Assembly (NCBI GenBank): GCA_020636105.1
Contig: JACJYL010000001.1
Location: 1,736,001-1,800,000 of the forward strand
Source of the DNA: Lewinellaceae bacterium
Lineage (GTDB): Bacteria; Bacteroidota; Bacteroidia; Chitinophagales; Saprospiraceae
Reading direction: 5' to 3'
Length of the DNA stretch: 64,000 nt
Shown: positions 8,711-17,100 of the stretch, piece by piece
Layout: every line of letters begins with the position of its first letter
Numbering within the stretch: the stretch's first letter is position 1
Program-made: the position numbers and the translations under genes
Notes under the pieces: model-generated
Told to the model about the DNA's origin: nothing
Databases searched by the model: none
Seen by the model: only the letters and a program-made list of their open reading frames with translations

Positions 8711-9133
8711 ATGAAAGATATTGCCGATCTCATCGGGCGGGTTTTTCTGTCCTTTATTTTTTTATTCGAAGCTTATGATTCCATTCGATATTTCCAGAGC
8801 ACCCAGGAAATAATGACGAGCTATGGCATTACCTGGCGCCAGGATCTTTTGCTTTCAGGCGCCATTTTTGTTTTGATTACCGGAGGAACCCTTATCCTTA
8901 TGGGCTATCGTTCTTCCCTTGGAGCTTTACTATTACTGTTGTATTGGGTACCGGTCACATTTATCGTACATTCCTTTTGGAACGATCCTTCGGATATGGT
9001 AAGGTTTCAGTCGATCCAGTTTATGAAAAATATCGCCATCATTGGCGGGCTTTTGATGGTATTGGTGAACGGAAGTGGACGATACAGCATCAAACGCCTT
9101 TTTGCTACTTCAAGGGTTCCTGGAACGCGATAA
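8711..9133 (+). CDS. DoxX family membrane protein
   Basis: 140 residues with four hydrophobic helices, as in DoxX/SURF4-like proteins. It opens with DLIGRVFLSFIFLFEAYDSI, the usual DoxX first helix, and contains GGTLILMGYR and the second half FMKNIAIIGGLLMVLVNG. The family includes the DoxD subunit of thiosulfate:quinone oxidoreductase and proteins linked to membrane redox stress; no function can be set here. A GC-rich hairpin (CGCGGAA/TTCCGCG, 8598-8616) lies in the 180-bp gap before it. Confidence 0.85.
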   Translation: MKDIADLIGRVFLSFIFLFEAYDSIRYFQSTQEIMTSYGITWRQDLLLSGAIFVLITGGTLILMGYRSSLGALLLLLYWVPVTFIVHSFWNDPSDMVRFQSIQFMKNIAIIGGLLMVLVNGSGRYSIKRLFATSRVPGTR

Positions 9134-9268
9134 TTATTTGATGATCTACTGGGTTTAATACTACGATGTAGCAGAAATCAATTATCAAATCATTAAATTT
9201 CTAAATCCTGTAAATCCCCAAATCCCGTAAATCCTGATACTGGCAATGGGATAGGCGGAGGTTTTGAA

Positions 9269-10102
9269 TTATTTGTTTAACCTTGCTCCGCAATATTTAC
9301 AGAAAATCGCATCATCATCATGCCCTTCGGCACCGCAATTACGGCATGATTGTGTATTGGCCATGTTTTTGCCTTCCTTGATGATTTCCGCGGTTACAAT
9401 TCCGGTAGGGACGGCAATGATGGCATAACCCAAAATCATGACCACGGCAGAAAAGAATTGCCCCAGGGCGGTTACCGGCGTAATATCTCCGTACCCGACG
9501 GTTGTCAAGGTAACAACGGCCCAGTAAATCGCATTGGGAATGCTGGTAAAACCACTTTCCGCTCCCCCCTCAATCAGATACATGATCGAACCGATGATAA
9601 TGGTAAGCACCACTACAAAGGTCAAAAAGACTGTTATCCGTGCGCGGCTTGCCTGGAGGGCTTTTACCAATAAACGACCTTCTTTGAGAAAATGGGCCAA
9701 TTTAAATATTCTGAATACGCGCAATAATCTCAAAATCCTGATCACCAGGAAATATTCCGATCCTATAAAAATAAGACTCAGGTAGGCAGGCAAAATGGAT
9801 AAAAGATCCACCACGCCAAAAAAACTCGTTGCATATTTTATTGGCCGGTAAACGGAATATAAACGGAGTACATACTCAATGGTAAATACAAAGGTAAACA
9901 GCCATTCCAGTAAATCCAGCCACCAACCGTATTTCACCTGAATGGACAAAACACTTTCCAACATCACTACTATGACACTTGCTGTAATAAAGATCAGCAA
10001 CAAAACATCAAAGGCTTTTCCGGCAGGTGTATCCGCTTCAAAGATTATTTCATGTAATTTTTCCTTCAATGTGCCCTTCCCGGAACTTATTGTTTCACTC
10101 AT
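9269..10102 (-). CDS. voltage-gated-type potassium channel with C-terminal zinc ribbon
   Basis: 277 residues from ATG 10102 (MSETISSGKG). Six-transmembrane ion-transport protein: S4 carries regularly spaced arginines (RILRLLRVFRIFK), and the pore loop has the K+ selectivity filter TVGYGD followed by ITPVTALGQ. After S6 (VGMV-type helix, IIAVPTGIVTAE) the chain ends in a compact zinc ribbon, C-x2-C-x10-C-x2-C (CRNCGAEGHDDDAIFCKYCG). The ribbon, rather than a RCK or cyclic-nucleotide domain, is the noteworthy part. Inner membrane K+ efflux or potential sensing is inferred from the filter and S4. Confidence 0.92.
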   Translation of the reverse strand: MSETISSGKGTLKEKLHEIIFEADTPAGKAFDVLLLIFITASVIVVMLESVLSIQVKYGWWLDLLEWLFTFVFTIEYVLRLYSVYRPIKYATSFFGVVDLLSILPAYLSLIFIGSEYFLVIRILRLLRVFRIFKLAHFLKEGRLLVKALQASRARITVFLTFVVVLTIIIGSIMYLIEGGAESGFTSIPNAIYWAVVTLTTVGYGDITPVTALGQFFSAVVMILGYAIIAVPTGIVTAEIIKEGKNMANTQSCRNCGAEGHDDDAIFCKYCGARLNK

Positions 10103-10456
10103 CCTAACCGATTTTCTCTGTAAACGCGAAAATTTATCTCCTTTTATTTCACATAAATTTACCAATTTTAAAGATGCAACCTCTTTTTTTATTTTTTTTC
10201 AACTTTTTTTTCACTAAAAACAGGGTAAAAAAACTATTATTTTTTCACATTATCAACAAAATAAATAAACACAAACTATTGTAAAACAGATATTTATACT
10301 TTATAAATGAAAACAAAAATCATAAAAAATAATTCACAATGCCCTTATTTTGTCTTTGTTGTCCTGTGAATATCCCTACATATTTGTATCATCAAAAGGG
10401 GATAAGAAAAAGAGGAGATAGAAAATTGATAAGCTGATAAAAGTTTCAGCAACTAA
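10103..10456. other. AT-rich intergenic stretch upstream of the channel gene
   Basis: Very AT-rich, with long A and T runs near 10180-10240. No convincing open frame. It probably contains the channel promoter; no clear TAnnTTTG box was pinned down. Confidence 0.4.
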
Positions 10457-10457
10457 A

Positions 10458-10531
10458 TTTGAAATATGTTCATGGGATTATAACTTGTTTGGTGGTAAGT
10501 CGTTCCGAGGTAACTCGGAACGAATTACTCA
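10458..10531 (+). promoter_or_regulatory. promoter-like repeat unit 1 followed by GNRA-capped hairpin
   Basis: TTTG (10458-10461), a 19-nt spacer containing ATATGTTCATGGGATTATA, then TAACTTGT (10481-10488), close to the Bacteroidota TTTG-N19-TAnnTTTG promoter. Thirteen bases later a 9-bp perfect stem (10501-10509 with 10514-10522) is capped by GTAA and followed by CTTTTT, as if a very short RNA were made. Confidence 0.4.
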
Positions 10532-10572
10532 CTTTTTAATCCCAACATCAAAATATAAATTCGCAAAAAAAG

Positions 10573-10625
10573 AAAGGCGGAATAAATTCCGCCCTTCAAA
10601 TTAGGTCGCCATGGGATTATGGTCG
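10573..10625. repeat. hairpin plus degenerate copy of the GGGATTAT unit
   Basis: GGGCGGAA/TTCCGCC-type hairpin (about 10573-10595) with a T-rich tail on the minus strand, so it could terminate the pabC transcript. Directly after it GCCATGGGATTATGG repeats the core of the promoter-like units on either side. Confidence 0.4.
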
Positions 10626-10700
10626 TTAAAAGTAAATTACAATTTGTTAAAAAAGGTTAAAAGCGAATTTAATTCAAATGTTTCTCTTATTTAAAATAAG

Positions 10701-10759
10701 GAAATATTGTTCACAAGATTATGATTTAGTTTGGATATGTTCATGGGATTATATAAAAA
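10701..10759 (+). promoter_or_regulatory. promoter-like repeat units 2 and 3
   Basis: A degenerate copy (GTTCACAAGATTATGATTT, 10709-10727) is followed by a close copy: TTTG (10730-10733), an 18-nt spacer GATATGTTCATGGGATTA, then TATAAAAA (10752-10759). The spacer is nearly identical to that of unit 1, 270 bp upstream. Confidence 0.4.
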
Positions 10760-10791
10760 GCCGTGCGGAGGAGGTACGGCTTTTTTTTTTT
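10755..10791 (+). terminator. intrinsic terminator with purine-rich loop
   Basis: AAAAAGCCGT (10755-10764) pairs with ACGGCTTTTT (10776-10785), followed by more T to 10791. The loop GCGGAGGAGG resembles a strong Shine-Dalgarno sequence. It directly follows promoter-like unit 3, leaving almost no transcribed length between promoter and terminator. Confidence 0.6.
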
Positions 10792-10927
10792 GCCCGTTTT
10801 GAACCTCACAAAGGTAATCTTCCCCACCACTCTGACAAAAGTTATTTCAATAAAATTTTAATTATTTATTTTAGGGTCGTTTTTAATGCCAAAATGTGCT
10901 TTTATTTTGGGTGAACGGCAATCCCCT

Positions 10928-11533
10928 TTAAAGAATATTTTTGACAGGTATGGATCGACTCAATAAAGGATCCATCATGGCATTAATTAATTTAATTTCC
11001 CGATACCTTTTTAAGTCTTCAGGCCGTATCGCTGCCTCTTTTAAATATCCTTCTTCCACCAGTTTTGTTCTTTGAGTACCGGCCAGCAACGGATTTTCCG
11101 GGGTCCACCATTGTTTTCCGTCAAAAAACGCTACATTAGAATAACTGGTATCCGTGATCAGACCGTTTTTTACCATGAGAATTTCATCACAATCTCCCTT
11201 TAAACGGCTCAGCCTATTCAGCGCCGAACGATCCTGGTATTTTAAATCGTAAATAATATCATCCGCCCGAACGAGCTTTAAAGTGTTGACCGACTTCGGG
11301 GTGTACGATTCGATTTCCTGTTTAAATTGTTCTACCCCGTAGGTAATCCGTACTTTGTAAAGTCCTTTCTTTTGACTTTCAGGAATATGGATGATTTCGG
11401 AGAGTTGCCAGGAATAAACCTCTCCCCACAACCTGAGAGAAGATTGTTGCATACGCCTTTCGTGAAAAGGCAAATTATACAAAAATCCATCCCTGAGCTG
11501 AATGGTTTCCAGGAGCAGCAATTCCATGTTCAT
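10928..11533 (-). CDS. pabC: aminodeoxychorismate lyase, class IV aminotransferase fold
   Basis: 201-residue PLP enzyme that converts 4-amino-4-deoxychorismate to p-aminobenzoate and pyruvate for folate synthesis. It shows the class IV pattern: N-terminal LLLETIQLRDGFLYNLPFHERR, then LKYQDRSALNRL, the family segment EILMVKNGLITDTSYSNVAF, and WWTPENPLLAGTQR. The short length is usual in Bacteroidota. ATG 11533 and ATG 11527 are both possible. The gene overlaps the 3' end of pabB by 53-59 bp, so translation is probably coupled. Confidence 0.88.
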   Translation of the reverse strand: MNMELLLLETIQLRDGFLYNLPFHERRMQQSSLRLWGEVYSWQLSEIIHIPESQKKGLYKVRITYGVEQFKQEIESYTPKSVNTLKLVRADDIIYDLKYQDRSALNRLSRLKGDCDEILMVKNGLITDTSYSNVAFFDGKQWWTPENPLLAGTQRTKLVEEGYLKEAAIRPEDLKRYREIKLINAMMDPLLSRSIPVKNIL

Positions 11534-12524
11534 GATTCAGATGATTATTTATGGGCAAATAGACCTTGTCAAGCAATTCTTTATATTCAGCTTCTGACTT
11601 ACTAAAAGTAGTTATTCCCCCACCGCTCTTATACCATAAGGCTTCTTCATTTTGTTCGATAAACCGGATAGAAACGGCACTTTCCAGGTTTTTGCCATCA
11701 AAGACGCCAAAAACGCCTGTATAATACCCTCGATGGTACGGTTCAGCCATTTTAATAATCTCAACCGTCTTCTTTTTGGGGGCTCCGGTAACCGAGCCGG
11801 CAGGTAATAATTCAAACAAAATATCACCCAAAATATTGAGGTATCCCTCCGGAAGTTGCCCGCGAATATGAGAGCTGCTTTGAATCAGAGCACCCCGGCC
11901 GGTTTTCACCTTTTCAAAATACCTGTAGCGCTCCACTCCTACCCTTGTGGCTACCTTGTTCAGATCATTCCGGATGAGATCAACAATAGTCGCGTGTTCC
12001 GCCCTTTCCTTAATATCCGTTTCCAGGATTTCGAGGGCACCGGGAATCGAAGCATCGATTGTACCTTTCATGGGAAAAGAAGCAATGACCCCGTTTTCAA
12101 TATGTACAAAAGGTTCGGGAGAAAAAATGACAAAATGATCCTTAAGCCAGAGCTTATATTTGGCATACGCCTGCTGATAAATGTCCTGTAAGGTCCATGA
12201 AGTTTTTATCAAGGTAGGAAAAGTCAGATTGGTCAGGTAGGTATTTCCCTCCTGTATGTTCCGGCTAACCAAATTGAAGGCTTTTTGATATTCCTCAAAT
12301 GAAACGGGGAATATTTCGGTTTGAGGGACCTGGAAAGCAGGTGAAACCACTTTTTCTTCCTTTGCATTAAAGGAATAACGTATCAATCGCTCGTCCAGCT
12401 CATCGAGCCTAAGGACGATCGGTCGATCCATCTCAAAGTCAATGACAAATAAAAACGGAATGCCTAAACTTCCGTATTGATTCATCATTACCCGGGCCAC
12501 CTGTTTTGAAAGCGTTTCGATCAT
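11475..12524 (-). CDS. pabB: aminodeoxychorismate synthase component I
   Basis: 349 residues of the chorismate-binding (anthranilate synthase I/PabB) family. It converts chorismate plus ammonia, supplied by a PabA amidotransferase not in this window, into aminodeoxychorismate. Diagnostic segments are NTYLTNLTFPT, FVHIENGVIASFPMKGTID, the signature EHATIVDLIRNDL, and GSVTGAPKKKTVEII followed by YYTGVFGVFDG and WYKSGGGITTFS. The Lys in PMKGT is the PabB-specific residue that attacks chorismate C2, which separates it from TrpE. The last ~20 residues lie in the overlap with pabC and look less conserved. Confidence 0.92.
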   Translation of the reverse strand: MIETLSKQVARVMMNQYGSLGIPFLFVIDFEMDRPIVLRLDELDERLIRYSFNAKEEKVVSPAFQVPQTEIFPVSFEEYQKAFNLVSRNIQEGNTYLTNLTFPTLIKTSWTLQDIYQQAYAKYKLWLKDHFVIFSPEPFVHIENGVIASFPMKGTIDASIPGALEILETDIKERAEHATIVDLIRNDLNKVATRVGVERYRYFEKVKTGRGALIQSSSHIRGQLPEGYLNILGDILFELLPAGSVTGAPKKKTVEIIKMAEPYHRGYYTGVFGVFDGKNLESAVSIRFIEQNEEALWYKSGGGITTFSKSEAEYKELLDKVYLPINNHLNHEHGIAAPGNHSAQGWIFV

Positions 12525-12625
12525 TTACAATGCTAATGTTCCTTTTTTTTGACCCTACAGAAAAAAGAAAGTCACTTCCTGTAATCCAGTGCCTTCTTTA
12601 CCTACTCAATAACCATTTTTCAAGG

Positions 12626-13897
12626 TTACAGTTTAATCATGGCCTCTAATGTCTCCCCAGCCTCTTCCAATGCCCTTTTTTCTTTAAGAGGCATTCGCTT
12701 ATACTTCCACGTGCATTTCCAACTGTCGAACAAATCCATATAAAACAAGGCAAACAACCCTATTATGGGAACCAGAAACAGGAAATACAACTTAAAGCCC
12801 AAACCGACCATCAAAAGTATCAATAAATAAATGATCCAGGCGGCCACTCCGACGGCCATTAAAATTGACGACCGAAAAGTTATGTCCTTCACCCTTTTAT
12901 GGGTCACAAAAGCAGCCAGGAACATGGGTGGATAACCCAAAATAAACCCTCCCAGAAAAAAAGGAAACCCAATGACAAAAAACAGCCCCAACATTATGGA
13001 ACTACCGGATTTTTCAAAACGAGTACAATGATCAAGACCTGACTTTTTGAGTAAATCAACATAAATGGCCGTTTTTTCCTTGAGCATCTTCTTTTTTTCG
13101 GAAGACAATTGATTGACCCAATCTGCCAATCGTTTTTCTCGTTGTAATGTCTTTTTATCGTTCGAAACAATGGGCAGGATATTATTTTTTTGACGTGATC
13201 GGTCAAAGCGAAAGAGATTTTCGACCAATTCATTATCTTCTGCCTGCTCAATATGGATGACCCGGGGGAGCAGGTTTTCCCTTATGCTATCGGTAAGATC
13301 GTTTATGCCCTGGTTAGGATTTTCCTGGTAGATTTTTTCAAAACTTCGGACTGGTATAGGCTCACCAAAATCGATATATACTTCCGAGCGAAACCGTTCG
13401 GCATAAGTGTAGTTTACGCCCACCGGGACGATATAAACATCTTCAATATCAGGATATTCCTCAAGGGTTCCAAAAGCGATACGCGCAGTGCCTTTCATAA
13501 GAGGCCGCAACCGTTTTTCATGTTCACAACTCCCTTCTGCAAGGATCATGACCATTCTTTTTTGGGCCAGGGTTTGGTGACAGGTACTGAAGGTTGAATA
13601 GTTTTGTTTGATAAATTTATACCCCCTATCCTTTTTGCGGTACACCGGCAACATATGCAGGGAACGGAGCAAACGAATATAAAATTTCCGCACAAAGATA
13701 TCTCCCCGTACAAGATAATACAGCCCGCGGCTTTGAAAACAGGCCAAAATACAAGGCTCCAGGAAGGCAGTAGGATGGTTGGCGGCAAGGATCACCGGCT
13801 TACCGGCAGGAATATTTTGCAGGTTGGACAGATATATCTTCCTGAAAAATATCTTTAGCGCAAACCTAATGATCGGCCTTAAAATGTAATACAACAT
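12626..13897 (-). CDS. PlsC-type lysophospholipid acyltransferase, membrane-anchored
   Basis: 423 residues. The N-terminal half is a 1-acyl-glycerol-3-phosphate acyltransferase domain: ILAANHPTAFLEPCI is the catalytic block (His with an acidic residue six positions on, H-x5-E instead of the classic H-x4-D), RSLHMLPVYRKKD the second block, and ILAEGSCEHEKRLRPLMKG the third (EGxC instead of EGTR). The C-terminal half has two pairs of hydrophobic helices (about 315-345 and 360-400). A role in phospholipid or ornithine/amino-lipid acylation at the inner membrane is inferred; the altered motifs make the acceptor uncertain. Alone between pabB and a terminator. Confidence 0.82.
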   Translation of the reverse strand: MLYYILRPIIRFALKIFFRKIYLSNLQNIPAGKPVILAANHPTAFLEPCILACFQSRGLYYLVRGDIFVRKFYIRLLRSLHMLPVYRKKDRGYKFIKQNYSTFSTCHQTLAQKRMVMILAEGSCEHEKRLRPLMKGTARIAFGTLEEYPDIEDVYIVPVGVNYTYAERFRSEVYIDFGEPIPVRSFEKIYQENPNQGINDLTDSIRENLLPRVIHIEQAEDNELVENLFRFDRSRQKNNILPIVSNDKKTLQREKRLADWVNQLSSEKKKMLKEKTAIYVDLLKKSGLDHCTRFEKSGSSIMLGLFFVIGFPFFLGGFILGYPPMFLAAFVTHKRVKDITFRSSILMAVGVAAWIIYLLILLMVGLGFKLYFLFLVPIIGLFALFYMDLFDSWKCTWKYKRMPLKEKRALEEAGETLEAMIKL

Positions 13898-14009
13898 AAG
13901 CTGAACTTCTCAATTAGTGCGAATATAAGCAATGGAAAGTTGGAATGGCAAAAAGGAAACAAAGAAGTTAATTTGGAAACTCAAATGGTTTCTGCAAAAG
14001 GAAAGACTT

Positions 14010-14046
14010 AAAATAAAAACCTCCCCCCGAACGAATTCGGGGAGAG
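14010..14046 (-). terminator. terminator of the 14169-18176 gene
   Basis: On the minus strand CTCTCCCCGAA pairs with TTCGGGGGGAG around a 4-nt loop, followed by TTTTTATTTT (A-rich 14010-14020 on the plus strand). It lies about 120 bp beyond the stop codon. Confidence 0.65.
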
Positions 14047-14168
14047 ACTATCCCAAAAACCGATTAAGTGACAAATATATATAATTTTTATTAATTAACC
14101 ATTAATTTTCGACTCAATCCGGCGATTCATGTACAAACCACGACAAAGATTATACGTCATTATACGTT

Positions 14169-17100
14169 TTACAAATTTGCAGAGGCATTCACATCCCCTA
14201 TTTTAATACCGATAAACTCAATTTGCATGTCTCCATTCAGATGATCGATAAATCTCGTCTCCGGGAAATTTTCTTCCAAAGGAACCTCAGGATTCTGAAA
14301 GTTGTAATCAAACTGCACAAATCTCCAGGAAGTATTGGATTCCAACTCAGGATCCACTCCAAGGATGAGCTTTCTCAATTTCAATAGATCAAAAGTGGAA
14401 ACGATATTGGAATGGTTTACATCAGCCGCTATGATCTTGTAAGGTGAATCAAAAGGCTGCACATCCAAAATATGTTTCTGGATGAGTATCAGATCGAAGG
14501 TCGTAACCCCGTTGACATCATCGCCGTCTTTCATGGGTTCTACCGTATAATTAAATCCTCCAAGAATATCCTCAAAACTGTAATATCCCGTAGAATCCGT
14601 TACCACTTCTGCTGTCATGGCCCCTAACAACCTTACCGTTACCCCGCTGATAGGCTCCCCATCTTCTGTTCTCACAAATCCGTCGATATTGTAAAAATCA
14701 TAACAGGATAAAGATTCGTTATCTATATGAGCCATCACGATACAACTGCTTTGATTTCCTGCATCATCGAGCGCCCAAACGGTGATTAAGGTGTCTCCAA
14801 GTGATTCACAATCAAAAAACAGTGCATCCGTCAGCATATCCGGTGAAAAAGAAAGTTGAGGTGTTCCGCAATTATCAGTTACGCCTTCCAATACATCATT
14901 GACATTAAGCACAAAAGTCTGGTCGCCTTCCACCTGGATGGTTAAACTTTCAACACAGGTAAGCACCGGTGCCGTACAATCAACCACTTCAAAATCATAC
15001 TGGCCAAAAGAAACGTTTCCGCAATCATCAGTAAGTGAAAAAACAAAGGAATTGTCTCCTGCCGGGTAAAGCCCCCGGATCTGGTAATTTCCTTCTCCCA
15101 TTTCCGTAAGTGTCCCATATAGATCATCATTGAAATTCCCTCCATTCAGACTGTGTGCATAATTCAGCCCAATCATTGGACTGCAATGATCGCTAATGCT
15201 GAAATTGTACTCCACATAAGCCAGGCATTGCTCACTCTGAAAGGGCATTTCCAGCATGCAAAATGTGGAATTGGTCGTAATACTCGTAAACTGCGGTCCC
15301 TGCTCATCAAAAATATGAATGAGTTGAAAGTAACTGTAATGTCCTCCTGATGGGCCCAGGTAAACAGGGTCGACAAAAGTTTCGCGAAAAAGCGACACCC
15401 CGTCAGAAAACAGCTCATAACTACTCGCAGGCAAAGGGTTAAATTCATTTCCGGTAAGCCTCGGCAGCTCAAACGGCTCGGATTGCCCGTCATATTCGCA
15501 CCAGTTGATGATATTATAAGCACGACGGATGAGCAGGCAAGCCCCGGTGCCATCATCGTCAAGGGTATCCTGCACCATATTAACGGTGATCATATCACAC
15601 CCGTCCTGAACATAAACCGCCTCCGGAAAATCCGTTTCCAGGCAATCCGGGCTTTCGTCTCCCGGAAGGGTTATCCTGTAATCATGAACGGCCGTGAGGA
15701 AAATGGTTTGGGTCACCACGGCAGGCGTATTATCCGGAATATCGGTGGCAGTCCATGTTCTGGTCACCGTACCGATACCGCAATCATTAATATTTTCCAC
15801 CACCACATAATCAACGGTAAAATCACAATTATCGGTAAAAACCGGAGCATTATAATCTTCGGCAAGATAACTGCTGTAATCATCCTGGCAAGTCAGTTGA
15901 ACATTGGCGACATTTTGAAGTACCTGTGGAGGGATCAGATCCTTGACCACCACGGTCACATTACAATTATTGAAATTCCCGGCACAATCCCAGGCACGCA
16001 TCAATACCTCTACCGTTGTATTGGTACAAAAAAATTCGATACTGGAACGGAATAGGCTGTCCGGCTCACCTTCCAGTTTGATCAACACCTGATCAAGGCA
16101 GCAATCGTCGCGAATTCCTTCATTAATCTGTCCGGCCTGTACCTGCCCGAATCCACTGGGTTGTAGGGTAACGGTAATGTTATCGTCACAGATCATAATA
16201 GGCGGAAGAACGTCCAAAACCTCCACCGGTACATCCAGTACACTGGTGTTACCACAATCGTCGGTCACTTCATAAGTTATACTAAAAACACCCAGGGGCA
16301 ACCCGGGTCCGGGGATGGTTCCTCCCAGGGCTCCGTCCGTTCCATTCAGGTAATTGGCTTCCCCCAATGGCGTGTGAATACGGACGGTGTAATCATTGCA
16401 TTCGTCCGTCACCACAGGAGGAGGAATAAACCCCAGCGTGGTACAATAGGTCTGTCCATTTTCCTGGGGAGGTACATTGGCACTCAAGGTCAGGGAGGGA
16501 GATTCAATTTCAGGAGCTGTATTGTCCTCCACCCGAATGAGTTGTAAGTTATCATTTCCTGCCCCATCCGTATTGAACAGAAAATTGCCACAGGCATCCA
16601 AAACGATCCAGCTCCGAAGGATCATAAAACTATTATCCGTATTGCCACACAATCCAATTAACTGGTCGCTATGCGTGAAAATGAGGCCGCAAAGAGGTAC
16701 ATCCACCAAGGTAGGCTGGCCGGAGAACTCTGGATGGGTGAGCATCGGGTTAGCGAGCCAGTCCCCACATTCAATCTGTACATCTGCTGGAAAAAGCATT
16801 TGTTGTTGGGTCCCCCGGGCAATGGAGATGGTTTGGGTAGCAGAGGTCTGATTGCCCGACAGGTCCGTGGCCCGCCAGGTGCGCTCCACATAAGCAATAG
16901 GATCACCGCATTCGTCCTCAATAAATTCATCCGTGTACTGTACCGATACATCGGTACAGTCAAATCCTTCGGCAAATCCCATAAGTTCTGGCGCCCAGGA
17001 ACCGGTACAGGAAATGGTGGTATCAGGAGGTATCGTCAATGTGGGAGGAGACACATCGATGAGCGAGATCAGGGTTGAACAAAAAATGCCGCTGCATTCA

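Noticed and set aside
10678..10914. 78-codon plus-strand open frame
   Set aside because: Runs through a promoter-like repeat and a strong terminator.
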